Made by a program: the position numbers and the translations under genes. The notes beneath the pieces are model-generated. The model was not told where the DNA came from. It did no database searches and was given only the letters and a program-made list of their open reading frames with translations. A stretch of DNA of 64,000 bases from JAZBPO01 sp963691775 (GTDB lineage: Bacteria > Pseudomonadota > Gammaproteobacteria > Pseudomonadales > Azotimanducaceae): positions 992,001-1,056,000 of the forward strand of contig OY829369.1 of assembly GCA_963691775.1 (NCBI GenBank). Direction: 5' to 3'. Shown here piece by piece: positions 29,047 through 38,159 of this stretch (position 1 is the stretch's first letter; each line of letters begins with the position of its first letter).

Positions 29047-29765
29047 GCCGTCTCTTCGCGCCGAACCTCGCTCGCGAACGCATACCCCACGTTGCGAACG
29101 GTCTTGATGTGCTGTGGATGGCGCGGATCACCTTCCAGCTTGCGGCGCAGGCGCGAGATCTGCGAATCGATACTTCGGTCGAAGGGGCCGGTTCGCGCAC
29201 CCCGTGTCATGTCCAGCAATTGATCGCGACTGAGCACCCGCGGGCGATGTTCCACCAGCGCCTGCAGGAGTGAGAACTCACCGCTGGTGAGCTCAACCGC
29301 GGCGCCGCCGCGTTCGAGCAGGCGCCTTTCGACATCGAGGACGAAGTTCGCGAAGCGGTAACGCGGTGACAAGCGATGGGTCTCGCCTGGCCGCGCCGGC
29401 GGCGCCCGCCGCAGCACCGCACGAATCCGCGCCAGCAATTCGCGCGTCGTGAACGGCTTGCCGAGGTAGTCGTCCGCACCCGCCTCGAGGCCGATGACCC
29501 GATCAGGCTCCTCGCCGAGGGCGGTGAGCATGATGACCGGAATGGAGGAACGGGTACGCAGCCGGCGGCAGAAGTCGACGCCGGACTCGCCCGGCAACAT
29601 GCGGTCCAGCAGCACGAGATCGACGCGCTGCGCGGACAGCCGATCCTCGGCAGCCGCCGTGCTGCCGGCGCCCGTGACCTCCATACCGTGCTCGGACAGG
29701 GCCGCGGCCACAAGGCGGCGAATCTCGCGATCGTCGTCGACGATCAGGATGCGCGGGGCAGGCAC
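29043..29765 (-). CDS. OmpR-family response regulator
   Basis: About 240 residues. The receiver begins ILIVDDDREIRRL, with the phospho-acceptor Asp in LVLLDRMLPGESG and the conserved Lys in LGKPFTTRELLARI. The C-terminal winged helix ends with RSIDSQISRLRRKLEGD and the KTVRNVGYAF strand. I chose the GTG at 29765: AGGA lies 8 bases upstream and the receiver then starts at residue 5. A longer frame to 29876 adds no domain. First gene of a two-gene operon, diverging from the hydroxylase gene. Confidence 0.93.
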   Translation of the reverse strand: MPAPRILIVDDDREIRRLVAAALSEHGMEVTGAGSTAAAEDRLSAQRVDLVLLDRMLPGESGVDFCRRLRTRSSIPVIMLTALGEEPDRVIGLEAGADDYLGKPFTTRELLARIRAVLRRAPPARPGETHRLSPRYRFANFVLDVERRLLERGGAAVELTSGEFSLLQALVEHRPRVLSRDQLLDMTRGARTGPFDRSIDSQISRLRRKLEGDPRHPQHIKTVRNVGYAFASEVRREETA

Positions 29766-29926
29766 GAGGCGATTCCTGTGGTTTTGATCGTGAGGCCAAT
29801 CTACCCCTTCTGAGCGCCAGTGCAGCTCAGGCCACAAACCGTCACAAAGCCGGGCTAGGCGGCAACGTGTGCGCAACGCATGATCCGAACAATGCTTCGC
29901 ATTCGAATCTGCAGCGAAACGCGATC

Positions 29927-30862
29927 ATGACTGCGCATCCGCCCCCGCTCTCCTTCCTGCTCGTGCTGCTCACGTTCGTGGTCGCCGAGATCGTCTGGCG
30001 CCGCCGTCGCGTCGGCAGCTACGACTTCGCCGCCCTAGGCGGGTCCTTCGGTGTCGCCATCGGTCAGGGCATCACGAACGCGCCCGGCGCGCTCCTGATC
30101 GGTGCGGTGTTCGCGGGCGCCGCCGCGCTCTCACCCCTTGCATGGCCCATGGAGGATTGGCGCACCTGGGCCGCCTGCTTCCTCGCCGTGGAGTTCGCCT
30201 ACTACTGGCAGCACCGCATGCTGCACCAGGTGCGCTGGTTCTGGGCATCGCACGCCGTGCATCACTCCGCCAACGAGATGGTGCTGCCGGCGGCGATGCG
30301 GCTCGGTTGGGCGACCTGGCTCACGGGTGCCTTCCTGCCTCTGACCGTGCCGGTGCTGCTCGGTTTTCCGCCGTTGATGGTGGCGACGCTCACGATCATC
30401 AATCTGCGCTACCAGTTCTTTCTACACACGGAAGCCGTCGGCCGCCTGGGACCGCTGGAATGGGTGTTCAACACGCCGGCCCACCACCGCGCGCATCACG
30501 GGGCAGAGCCGCAGTACCGCGACTGCAACTTCGGCGGCGTGCTGATCGTGTTCGACCGCCTTTTCGGCACCCTCGGCACACAACCGGACGCCGAGCCCGC
30601 ACGCTACGGCCGCGCGGAGCCGCTGCTGGCGACCAATCCGTTGGCGATCGCGCTCCACGAGTGGCATGCGCTCGTCCGGGATGTTCGCCGGACCGACTCG
30701 TTCGGCGCTGCGCTGCGCCTGCTGTTCGTTCCGACGGCGGCGGGCGCTTCTGTCGGGGTCAGGCCATCCGGAGTCCGGCCCTCCGATTCACACGCAACCA
30801 AGATAGGGCCGACCGACACGCATCCCACCGGTGCCCCAGTGCCGACCATGACCGGAGCCTGA
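29927..30862 (+). CDS. Fatty acid hydroxylase/sterol desaturase family membrane enzyme
   Basis: 311 residues, with membrane helices at about 5-22, 35-75 and 120-150. The di-iron histidine clusters are present: HRMLH, then HAVHHS (about residues 95-115), then a His in FFLHTE and HHRAHHG near residue 190. It probably hydroxylates or desaturates a lipid; the substrate is not predictable. The tail from about residue 270 contains a short duplicated GVRPS motif. The EF-hand gene starts 4 bp later. Confidence 0.88.
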   Translation: MTAHPPPLSFLLVLLTFVVAEIVWRRRRVGSYDFAALGGSFGVAIGQGITNAPGALLIGAVFAGAAALSPLAWPMEDWRTWAACFLAVEFAYYWQHRMLHQVRWFWASHAVHHSANEMVLPAAMRLGWATWLTGAFLPLTVPVLLGFPPLMVATLTIINLRYQFFLHTEAVGRLGPLEWVFNTPAHHRAHHGAEPQYRDCNFGGVLIVFDRLFGTLGTQPDAEPARYGRAEPLLATNPLAIALHEWHALVRDVRRTDSFGAALRLLFVPTAAGASVGVRPSGVRPSDSHATKIGPTDTHPTGAPVPTMTGA

Positions 30863-30866
30863 CGCC

Positions 30867-31316
30867 ATGCCGATCCACCATCAGCCCCGCGTGCTTGCAG
30901 CGCTGCTCGCCTTCAGTATCTCCAGCACCGCTGCGGCTCAGACCGCGGAGCCGAGCGAGAATGCCGCGCCAGCAGACGCGTCGACGTCTTCACTCCCGGT
31001 CGAACTCGACCCGGATCGCAGCGGCACGATCAGCGTCGAGGAGTTCAAGGCGCTGCGGCGAGCACGTGCGTTCGAGAATGACGCCGACGGCGACGGCGCG
31101 CTGTCGCTCGACGAATTCCGCGTCCTGCTGCCCTCGCAGGTGCCGAAGATGATGCACAGCCGGATCTTCCGGCGAATCGATCAGGATGGCAGCGGTGCGA
31201 TTGACGACGTCGAGTTCGACGCGACACCGGTGCGCGCCTTCGATCAGGCGGATGCCGACGGCGACGGGGAACTGGTAGGCGCCGAGATCGACGCCCTGCG
31301 CACGGACGCCGACTGA
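30867..31316 (+). CDS. Secreted EF-hand calcium-binding protein
   Basis: 149 residues with a signal peptide (about 1-24, ending AAAQ). EF-hand loops have the DxDxDG pattern: DPDRSGTISVEEF, DADGDGALSLDEF, DQDGSGAIDDVEF and DADGDGELVGAEI. Four loops in two pairs suggest periplasmic calcium binding. It sits 4 bp after the hydroxylase gene and is probably co-transcribed. Partner unknown. Confidence 0.85.
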   Translation: MPIHHQPRVLAALLAFSISSTAAAQTAEPSENAAPADASTSSLPVELDPDRSGTISVEEFKALRRARAFENDADGDGALSLDEFRVLLPSQVPKMMHSRIFRRIDQDGSGAIDDVEFDATPVRAFDQADADGDGELVGAEIDALRTDAD

Positions 31317-31436
31317 CGCTCACGGAGCGCGTTCGAGCAGCCTCTTGGCAAGCTAGCCCGACCATCTGCCCCCCCTCGCACCGCCGCGAACCCTCGCGGC
31401 GTCAGCCCTCGCGCGCCCGGTCATTAGTCGAGCACC

Positions 31437-31513
31437 CTTTACTTTGAGTAAAGTTTCCTTGACATATCTTCGAGCGAAGACCAGGCTACCCGAAAGTCAA
31501 GCATCCTTTACTT
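31437..31513. promoter_or_regulatory. Probable operator/promoter of the membrane-protein/HTH pair
   Basis: CTTTACT-TTG-AGTAAAG (31437-31453) is a perfect 7-bp inverted repeat. The 14-mer starting AGCACCCTTTACTT (31431) recurs with one change at 31500-31513. TTGACA (31459-31464) could be a -35 element, with a further perfect repeat TCTTCG/CGAAGA (31467-31480) just after it. The small HTH protein of this operon is the likely binder. Confidence 0.55.
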
Positions 31514-31550
31514 CTCGTCAACCATGCTTGTCCAACGGAGACAGTCACCC

Positions 31551-31994
31551 ATGAACACCGAATCGCGTTCCCTCCTCGATCGCGCCTACGCCTGGTTCGG
31601 CTTCCACGCCGACACGGAAGTGGACTGCGAGAACAACCGCGTCGTCACCCGCTGGTCCTTGATCTGGGCCGCGGCGCTCATCGCCAGCTCGGCAATCGTC
31701 ACAAGCTTCGAACTGCCGAAACTGCTCGCCTGGACGATCGTCTTCGCACCCAATCTCATCGCGCTGATCACCCTGCGCGCCTACACCCGCTTCCTGCGCA
31801 TGACCGACGAGTTTCAGCAGCGGATCCAATTGGAAGCGCTCGCCATCGGCTTCGGCGCCACCTACCTGCTCGCGATCGGCCACGTCGCCGCCAAGGCTGC
31901 GGGCGCACCGGAGATCGACAGCGTCTTCTGGGTGCTGATCATGACCACCTCCTGGATCTTCGGATTCGCCAACGCCATGCGGCGGTACCGGTGA
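31551..31994 (+). CDS. Small membrane protein paired with an HTH regulator
   Basis: 147 residues from the ATG at 31551, chosen because GGAG lies 10 bases upstream; another ATG is at 31524. There are about four membrane helices (for example SLIWAAALIASSAIV, IVFAPNLIALITL, GFGATYLLAIGHV, FWVLIMTTSWIFGF) and a charged loop LRMTDEFQQRIQLEA. It overlaps the following HTH gene (GTGA). This arrangement is common for small membrane protein/Xre pairs. Function unknown. Confidence 0.8.
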   Translation: MNTESRSLLDRAYAWFGFHADTEVDCENNRVVTRWSLIWAAALIASSAIVTSFELPKLLAWTIVFAPNLIALITLRAYTRFLRMTDEFQQRIQLEALAIGFGATYLLAIGHVAAKAAGAPEIDSVFWVLIMTTSWIFGFANAMRRYR

Positions 31995-32182
31995 AGAATC
32001 GGCTCCGCGTCCTGCGCGCAGAGCGCGCGTGGACCCAGGCCGATCTTGCAGCGCGCCTGGCAGTTTCCCGGCAAACGGTGAACGCCATCGAAACCGGAAA
32101 GTACGATCCCGCGCTTCCGCTCGCGTTCAAGCTCGCCGACGTCTTCCAAATGCGGATCGAGGACATCTTCCTGCGCGATTGA
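31991..32182 (+). CDS. Small Xre-type HTH regulator
   Basis: 63 residues, almost entirely a helix-turn-helix domain: RAWTQADLAARLAVSRQTV followed by NAIETGKYDPALPLAFKLA, ending IEDIFLRD. This is the YozG/HipB-like stand-alone Xre type. The GTG start overlaps the stop of the membrane-protein gene, so the two are coupled. It probably represses the operon at the palindromic sites upstream. Confidence 0.88.
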   Translation: MKNRLRVLRAERAWTQADLAARLAVSRQTVNAIETGKYDPALPLAFKLADVFQMRIEDIFLRD

Positions 32183-32314
32183 ATGCGCGCTGCAAATTGC
32201 CGTGTAGGACATCTCTGTTCAAACAGCGGCCCTGATTGCTCTGTACGCTATGCTCGCTGCGTGCGCGGCGCGGCGCCGCGCGATGCGACGCGACGCACAT
32301 GGGGGGACCCCGAA

Positions 32315-33118
32315 GTGCTACCGAATACACCCGAGAACATCGGCGGCGTGCTCGACGCGGGTATCCGCCTGTATCGCGCGAATTTCCGCGTTCTGACAAC
32401 GATCGCAGGGCTTCTGTTCGGAACCAGCCTCGCGCTCAATCTCATTGCGGTCTTCCTTTTGGGCGTCGATCTGATGCCCGCAGACCCGGCCGCTTCGACG
32501 CTGGGAGAGCTCTACAGCCCGTCGTTTGTCGCGCTTTCCCTCGTCGGCTTCTTCATCGCGACACTCGCCTACGCGGCACTGATCCGGCAGCTCAAGGCAT
32601 CTGCGAGCGGCACCCCCCTGACTGCGGGCGCGTCCGTTCGGGAGGGGTTCGGACGGATGATCTCGGTCACCGTTGCCCTGGTGCTCTACATACTGCTCGT
32701 CAGCGTCGGCGCCGTGCTTCTCGTTATCCCTGGCATCTGGCTCGCCACCGCCACAGGCTTCGCAGTCATCTTCGCTGCCGAAGGCTCGGGACCCGTTGCC
32801 GCAATCCGCCAGAGCTTCACACTCGTGAAAGGGCACTGGTGGCGGACGACGGCGGTGTTCGTGGTGATCTTCCTCCTGATCTTCGCCGTGTCGTTCATGT
32901 TCGGCGCCCTGCCCGGCGCGGTTGCGGGCTATAACGCAGCCGCAAACGGCGAAGTGTCGATACGGACGTTTCAGCTCATCTCGATGATTGGAAACACGCT
33001 CGCTTCGATGTTCATGATGCCCCTCGGCTTCGCGATGACCTTCGCGGCGTATCACGACCTGCAGCTGAGGAAGTCGGGCGAGGACCTCGAAGCGCGTCTC
33101 GGCACGCTGGAGGGCTGA
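32315..33118 (+). CDS. Multi-pass membrane protein, glycerophosphodiesterase-membrane-domain-like
   Basis: 267 residues from the GTG at 32315, preceded by GGGGGGA about 8 bases upstream. The pattern NTPENIGGVLDAGIRLYRANF, then alternating helices and PVAAIRQSFTLVKGHWWRT, is typical of the DUF975/GPDPase membrane-domain group, with about six membrane segments. It lacks any catalytic phosphodiesterase domain. Role unknown. Confidence 0.78.
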   Translation: MLPNTPENIGGVLDAGIRLYRANFRVLTTIAGLLFGTSLALNLIAVFLLGVDLMPADPAASTLGELYSPSFVALSLVGFFIATLAYAALIRQLKASASGTPLTAGASVREGFGRMISVTVALVLYILLVSVGAVLLVIPGIWLATATGFAVIFAAEGSGPVAAIRQSFTLVKGHWWRTTAVFVVIFLLIFAVSFMFGALPGAVAGYNAAANGEVSIRTFQLISMIGNTLASMFMMPLGFAMTFAAYHDLQLRKSGEDLEARLGTLEG

Positions 33119-33143
33119 CGTCGGCAGGCGGCGCATTTTCCGC

Positions 33144-34103
33144 ATGGAGATCTTCGACGCAGACGTGATTACCGCGGCGCTTGCCGATGAAGCGTTCCGC
33201 GAGGCTGCGCGCGTCGCCATCAAGAACGGCTTCGTCGCGTACTCTGCGGGTGATGTCACCGTGCCGCCGGTGGGGCACCTGGACCTTCCGGACGCAGGCG
33301 GTGAGTGCCACATAAAATACGGCTGGATCCGGGGCGACGATGTCTATCTCGTGAAGATCGCGAGCGGGTTCTACGGCAACGCGGCACTCGGCCTGCCTTC
33401 CGGCAACGGCATGATGGTGCTCTTCTCCGCACGCACCGGTGCGCCCGCAGCAATTCTCCTCGATGCGGGGCTGCTCACCGACGTGCGCACCGCCATGGCC
33501 GGCGCGATTGCCGCCGAGGCACTGGCACCGCCGACCGTAGAGTGCATCGGTATCGTCGGCGGCGGCATTCAGGCGCGGCTGCAGTTGCGTGAGCTCGCCT
33601 CGGTCACCGCATGCAGGCGCGTTCTCGTCAGCACCCGATCAAGCGCTGCCTTCGACACGCTTGCCGCCAATCTGTCGGACACTGATTTCACGCTCGAGCG
33701 CGCAGACTCGATCGAGGGTCTTTTTGACGCTGCGCGCCTAATCGTCACGACCACGCCCGCCACGAAGCCGTTCGTGCGCGCGCAGTGGGTTCGGGCCGGC
33801 ACACACATCACATGCATGGGCAGCGACGGGGGCGGCAAGCAAGAACTCGATGCCGGCGTATTCGCGCGGGCCGACGTCTGCATTGTGGACTCGCTGAGCC
33901 AGTGTCTCGCTTTCGGAGATACGTCCTACGCCGTCACGGAAGGGGCCCTCGGGAGAGATGCGCCGGTTGAACTCGGAGCCGTCCTGGGCGGGCGTCATCC
34001 GGGACGCACTTCTGCCGAGCAAATCACGATTGCCGATCTCACAGGCGTCGCCGTTCAGGACATCGCGATCGCAAAAGCCATGTGGGCCCGCCTGCAAGGC
34101 TGA
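33144..34103 (+). CDS. Ornithine cyclodeaminase/mu-crystallin family protein
   Basis: 319 residues. N-terminal substrate region, then LDAGLLTDVRTAMAGAIAAEAL and the NAD(P)-binding motif IGIVGGGIQARLQL at about 134-147, followed by TTTPATKPFV. Members act as ornithine cyclodeaminases, alanine dehydrogenases or ketimine reductases. The activity is not settled by sequence. Confidence 0.88.
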   Translation: MEIFDADVITAALADEAFREAARVAIKNGFVAYSAGDVTVPPVGHLDLPDAGGECHIKYGWIRGDDVYLVKIASGFYGNAALGLPSGNGMMVLFSARTGAPAAILLDAGLLTDVRTAMAGAIAAEALAPPTVECIGIVGGGIQARLQLRELASVTACRRVLVSTRSSAAFDTLAANLSDTDFTLERADSIEGLFDAARLIVTTTPATKPFVRAQWVRAGTHITCMGSDGGGKQELDAGVFARADVCIVDSLSQCLAFGDTSYAVTEGALGRDAPVELGAVLGGRHPGRTSAEQITIADLTGVAVQDIAIAKAMWARLQG

Positions 34104-34985
34104 ACTGCGGCGCGGGCCTGCCCGTCAATCCCGGTGGGCGCGTTTGCCCGCACGAATTCCCGCACCAGCCGGCCAGCCGCTGCCGTACGTCACCACGCCC
34201 CTCCCTGCAGACGGCACACCCGGGAGGGCGCCCACCGCCTGCCGACACGCCGGCGCCTTTCGACATCACCGCTCCGGGCCAGCGACCGGTCCCGGACCTC
34301 TGGTTGCGGGGAGTAGACTGCAGGGCACGGCTAGGAGGAAGCCGAACCATGCCCGCCTCAACGCGCCCTTCTGCAGCACCCTTCCAGCCGCGCGCAGCGA
34401 ACGCACACCGTGGCGATGTTCGCGTCGATCTGCATGGCGGGGACGGCGCCGATCTGCCCGTCCGAGGCCGATCAAATGAACAGGGCCGCCGCCCAGGCGC
34501 CGAAGCGCGCACGCCAGAACTCCGGGCACGAACGCGCCCTTCTGCAGCACCCTTCCAGCCGCGCGCAGCGAACGCACACCGTGGCGATGTTCGCGTCGAT
34601 CTGTATGGCGGGGACGGCGCCGATCTGCCCGTCCGAGGCCGATCAAATGAACAGGGCCGCCGCCCAGGCGCCGAAGCGCGCACGCCAGAACTCCGGGCAC
34701 GGCACGGACAGGAACATGCGTGCTTGCGCTGTCTAAACCGCGTCTGCAATGGCACCGTAGATGACAGCTGCGCCCGAAATCTCTCGATGTCGCGCCGCAG
34801 ACGTCTCGTAGCCGAGCCGCGCGTCAGCGCCAGCACTATGCCGACCCGCAAGGGATTCCGGTGTATGCGCGAACGTCGCACCCGGCGCCGGCAGCGCCCC
34901 TTTAGGCGGGCACGCCTTGCGAATCTCCCGCTCAAGTCTGAGCGGCAGACACCTGCCACACCCATCACGAACGGCGGAGCCGCAC
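34104..34985. other. Gene-free region with a tandem duplication
   Basis: 882 bp without a recognised gene. It contains the 171-bp duplication at 34360-34701. A TAGGAGGAA sequence (34332-34340) sits ahead of an ATG at 34349 that opens a 215-codon frame running to 34993 through both repeats. That product is Arg/Pro-rich and unrecognised, and would overlap the next gene's start. I do not call it a gene. Confidence 0.5.
34360..34701 (+). repeat. Two tandem copies of a 171-bp unit
   Basis: 34360-34530 is followed directly by 34531-34701. The copies differ at one base (C/T in GATCTGCATGG versus GATCTGTATGG). 171 is divisible by three. This looks like a recent duplication. Confidence 0.95.
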
Positions 34986-35774
34986 ATGGCTGATCCATAT
35001 CTGTATTCAGTGAAGAACCACGTCGCGACCTTCAGCGTCAACGACGCCCCCTGGAACCTCATGGGCCTGGACTACATCGATCGGCTCGAGGAGCAATTGC
35101 CCGAAGTCCTGGCCGACGATGGCATCCGGGCACTCGTCTTCACCGGTGAGGGGTTGAGCCACTTCTCCGCCGGGATGAATCTGAAACAGCTCCCCGAGGG
35201 CATGAAGCGCGCAGGGGGGCCGGAGGCTTTCTTCGGCCAGCGTCAGCGCGTGCTCGGCATGATTGAAAACGGCGGCACACCCGCTATCGCCACGCTCTTC
35301 GGATACTGCCTCGGCGGCGGCCTTGAGCTTCCCCTCGCCTGCCACTTCCGCATCGCAGCCGATAGCGGCGCGCAGATCGGCCTGCCCGAGATGGACCTCG
35401 GCGCCGTCCCCGCCTGGGGCGGCTCCGCGCGCCTGCCGCGGACCGTGGGCCGCAGCGTGGCACTGGACATGATCCTGCGCGGTCGCAAGATCGACGGTGC
35501 TGAGGCATTTCGCGTTGGCCTCGTCTCGGAGCTGCTCCCGATAGCAGCGTTGAAGGACCGTGCCCAAGCCCTCGGAGAAGAGCTTGCTGCACAGCCACGG
35601 CAGGCCGTACTCAGCATGCTGGAGGTGATCGTCGGCTTCGAGACAAGGACCCTCGCCGAGTCACTGGAAGATGAAAGCCGAGCGGTTGCGCTGAATCGAG
35701 GCTCCGAAGATGCCGAGGAGGGCATGCGCGCTTTTCTGGAAAAACGCAGGCCCGTGTTCAATCAGAGAGGTTAG
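34986..35774 (+). CDS. Enoyl-CoA hydratase/isomerase family protein
   Basis: 262 residues, crotonase fold. The oxyanion-hole loop is HFSAGMNLK and the second is CLGGGLELPLA. Both catalytic glutamates of hydratases have counterparts, in GGGLELP and in GLPEMDLGAVPAWGG. I start at the ATG at 34986, which places the first strand close to the N-terminus. A stand-alone gene; its pathway is unknown. Confidence 0.9.
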   Translation: MADPYLYSVKNHVATFSVNDAPWNLMGLDYIDRLEEQLPEVLADDGIRALVFTGEGLSHFSAGMNLKQLPEGMKRAGGPEAFFGQRQRVLGMIENGGTPAIATLFGYCLGGGLELPLACHFRIAADSGAQIGLPEMDLGAVPAWGGSARLPRTVGRSVALDMILRGRKIDGAEAFRVGLVSELLPIAALKDRAQALGEELAAQPRQAVLSMLEVIVGFETRTLAESLEDESRAVALNRGSEDAEEGMRAFLEKRRPVFNQRG

Positions 35775-35867
35775 CCTCCCCGCTGCTTGGCAGATTGCGC
35801 CCTGCGGCCGTCTTCGATCTCGGGCTCCGTCGGACGCTCTAACTTGGTGGCCGCAGCGCGCTCGTTG

Positions 35868-36992
35868 TCAGCGTGATGGCCGTGATGGCGGGCGGCCTGC
35901 TGCGCGGCGCGCCTCAGCGAGCAGTACGCCCGCTCGACGAGTCGGACGATTCTCGAAATTCACGCGCGCCCAGTGTTGGGCGGCAACCGGGTCGTTACCT
36001 GCGCCGAGATAGAACTCGACCGCGTGATCCGCGAACGCCAGGGGATGGCGTTCAAGCAGGCGCGACCAGTCCGCAGCCGCGCGCACGATAAGCGCCGACG
36101 CATCCTTCCCCATCGCCTGCGTGAACTCGGCGACACGTGCCGCGGCTTCCGGATCCGGGCTCGCGAGCATTGGCGCAAGCGCGGCAACGGCCGCCTCGGG
36201 GCCCTCGTCAGCCGCGATGCATTCAGCAAGATGGATGCGCGCCCGCACATAATCCGGGAGAAAATTCAGGGCGCGCGTCAGATGCACCCGAGCTCGGACG
36301 CTGTCGATACCGGCCCAGACTTCACTGATCTGGAATTCGATCCACGCGGGCGCAAAGGGCGTTATGCCATCCCAGAAGGCAAGCGCCTCGCGGTACGCCG
36401 ATTCCGCGTCTTCACGTCGGTCAAGGGCAGCAAGGGCCGCGGCCCGCTGCATAGCGCCGGCGTAGTCCCCTGGTGCGTCGCTCATGATTTCAAGGGCGCG
36501 CGTTGCGTCGCCGCGGGCAATCGCGATCGCGCCGCGCTGCCGTGTGAACGCTGCCGCGAGCGCATCGCCATCGGCATCGGCATCGGCACTGCCATCGAGC
36601 ATCGCGCTGCCTCGTTCAAGCATGGCGAGCGCCTCGTCGAAGCGGTGAAGGTGCTGCAGCACCCGGGCGCGCTCCAGAAGTTGCCCGGGGCCCTCTTCAA
36701 TCGCAAGGGCTGCACGCGTGCGAAGATCCGCAGCGTCAAGGTCGGCAAAAGTACTGCGGAAGGTCACGCGCGCAAGGAGCGCATCGAGCCAGGCTGCGAG
36801 CGCCCGGTGGTCGCCAGGTGCCGCATCGAGGATGCGGGCTTGACGGTCGATCGTGTAGTCGAGATTCGCGAACGCGATGTGTTGCGAGGTTGTACCCGGG
36901 CCCTCGTCTGCAGTGGCTGCGGGCGCACCCAGGGCCCCCAGGACCCAAAGCAGCGTGACGAGCACCTTTAGCGGCGCCACGGTCGAGTCCAT
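35868..36992 (-). CDS. Exported helical-repeat (TPR-like) protein of unknown function
   Basis: 374 residues from the ATG at 36992 (a GTG lies just upstream at 36995). A signal peptide covers about residues 1-28. The rest is alpha-helical with TPR-like spacing, for example LERARVLQHLHRFDEALAML and AAALAALDRREDAESAYREAL. Small-residue heptads and an acidic run (DGSADADADGD) are present. Its start overlaps the stop of the lipoprotein gene (TGATG), so it belongs to that operon and probably acts in the periplasm with those proteins. Confidence 0.75.
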   Translation of the reverse strand: MDSTVAPLKVLVTLLWVLGALGAPAATADEGPGTTSQHIAFANLDYTIDRQARILDAAPGDHRALAAWLDALLARVTFRSTFADLDAADLRTRAALAIEEGPGQLLERARVLQHLHRFDEALAMLERGSAMLDGSADADADGDALAAAFTRQRGAIAIARGDATRALEIMSDAPGDYAGAMQRAAALAALDRREDAESAYREALAFWDGITPFAPAWIEFQISEVWAGIDSVRARVHLTRALNFLPDYVRARIHLAECIAADEGPEAAVAALAPMLASPDPEAAARVAEFTQAMGKDASALIVRAAADWSRLLERHPLAFADHAVEFYLGAGNDPVAAQHWARVNFENRPTRRAGVLLAEARRAAGRPPSRPSR

Positions 36993-38149
36993 CACGGCTG
37001 TGCAGCGGGTTTGGCGAGGAAGGGGAAATTCGAGTTGAAGGTCAGCACGTCGTCCTGGTCGACGCCATCACTTACGGCAACCGAGAGATCGTTTGAAAGG
37101 ACGGTGTAGGAGATGTCGATAGTGTCGTAGCGAGGCGTGCGTCCGCCGCAGTCGTCATTCACCGCGACGCCCGTCGCATCCAGTTCTACGGCCAGGTATT
37201 GGCTGCAATTGCCCGCGGCGGTGTTCACGTACAGCCGATCGTCGACGAGCGCTGCGGTCAATCCGTCGTACCGCTCCGCAGCGATGCCCCTGGCTGCGAG
37301 GAACTGATTCCCGCAAACGCCATCGAGGGCATCGTAGACCGCAAGATGCGTACGCAGATTCGCAGCAAAGCTGCCCCATTCATGCTCGGCCGCGCGGTTG
37401 TAGGCATCAAGCGCAAGACCACGCGGGGCATCATCGGCGATCGGAGATACAAGCGCCGTCGCGATCGCGGAACGACCCATGCGGTCAACCTGGGCGCCAA
37501 GTGCTGGCGGCGACGGCGGCGGCCGGGTTGCCTTGAGAAAGGGGAAGATATTGATCGAGGCACCTCGGTCGTCGCGAGGAACACCATCGCCGATGGCAAT
37601 CGTGAGGTCGTTCGCGAGGGCGGCGTAGGAAACGTCGATCGTGTCGTGAAGCGGTGTCCGTCCTCCGCAGTCCTCGTTGCCTGCCAGGCCCGTAGCGTCG
37701 AGTTCAACGGCAAGGTACTGACTGCATGCGCCGGCGGAAGAATCTAGGTACAGACGGTCATCGGCGAGCGCACCGGCCAAGGTCGCGTAGCGCTCAGGCC
37801 CGGTGCCTCCAAGATCTGCGAGAATCTGATTGCCGCAGAGCCCGTCGAGGCCGTCATAGACGGCAAGGCTTGCGGTCACGGGCTCAGAAAAAGTGGACCA
37901 CTGCTGCTGCTCCGCGGTGTTGTAGGCGTCGAGCGCGGCCCCACGGGCCTCATCGCCTGCAAAAGGCACCACAAGCGCGGTCGCGATTGCGGCGCGCCCC
38001 ATGCGGTCCACCTGAACGCCAAGCGACGGCGGAACCGGGTTCGACGGCTGGACAGCTGGTTCGATCGGATCGTTCTGACCGTCGCTGTCACCGCCGCAGC
38101 CATTGAGCAGCGCCAACGCCGCAACGCCCACAAGCAGCATCCTGATCAT
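36992..38149 (-). CDS. Lipoprotein with two copies of a DUF4331-tail-like domain
   Basis: 385 residues from the ATG at 38149, with GAGGGG upstream. The lipobox is LLNGCGG, so the protein is anchored by lipid. Two homologous halves (about 45-205 and 215-380) each contain VDRMGR-AIATALV, LDAYN, AVYD-LDG-CGNQ, DDRLY, CSQYLAVELDATG and DCGGRTP-DTIDISY-type segments. The VDRMGR/LDAYN pattern recalls the C-terminal part of DUF4331 proteins, and a DUF4331 N-terminal domain is encoded 10 bp upstream. Function unknown. Confidence 0.75.
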   Translation of the reverse strand: MIRMLLVGVAALALLNGCGGDSDGQNDPIEPAVQPSNPVPPSLGVQVDRMGRAAIATALVVPFAGDEARGAALDAYNTAEQQQWSTFSEPVTASLAVYDGLDGLCGNQILADLGGTGPERYATLAGALADDRLYLDSSAGACSQYLAVELDATGLAGNEDCGGRTPLHDTIDVSYAALANDLTIAIGDGVPRDDRGASINIFPFLKATRPPPSPPALGAQVDRMGRSAIATALVSPIADDAPRGLALDAYNRAAEHEWGSFAANLRTHLAVYDALDGVCGNQFLAARGIAAERYDGLTAALVDDRLYVNTAAGNCSQYLAVELDATGVAVNDDCGGRTPRYDTIDISYTVLSNDLSVAVSDGVDQDDVLTFNSNFPFLAKPAAQP

Positions 38150-38159
38150 GCGATGCCCC

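Noticed and set aside
30142..31152. 336-codon frame over the hydroxylase and EF-hand genes
   Set aside because: Shadow in another frame of two well-supported genes.
34349..34993. 215-codon frame behind AGGAGG
   Set aside because: Arg/Pro-rich, no domain, and overlaps the enoyl-CoA hydratase start. Kept only as an observation.
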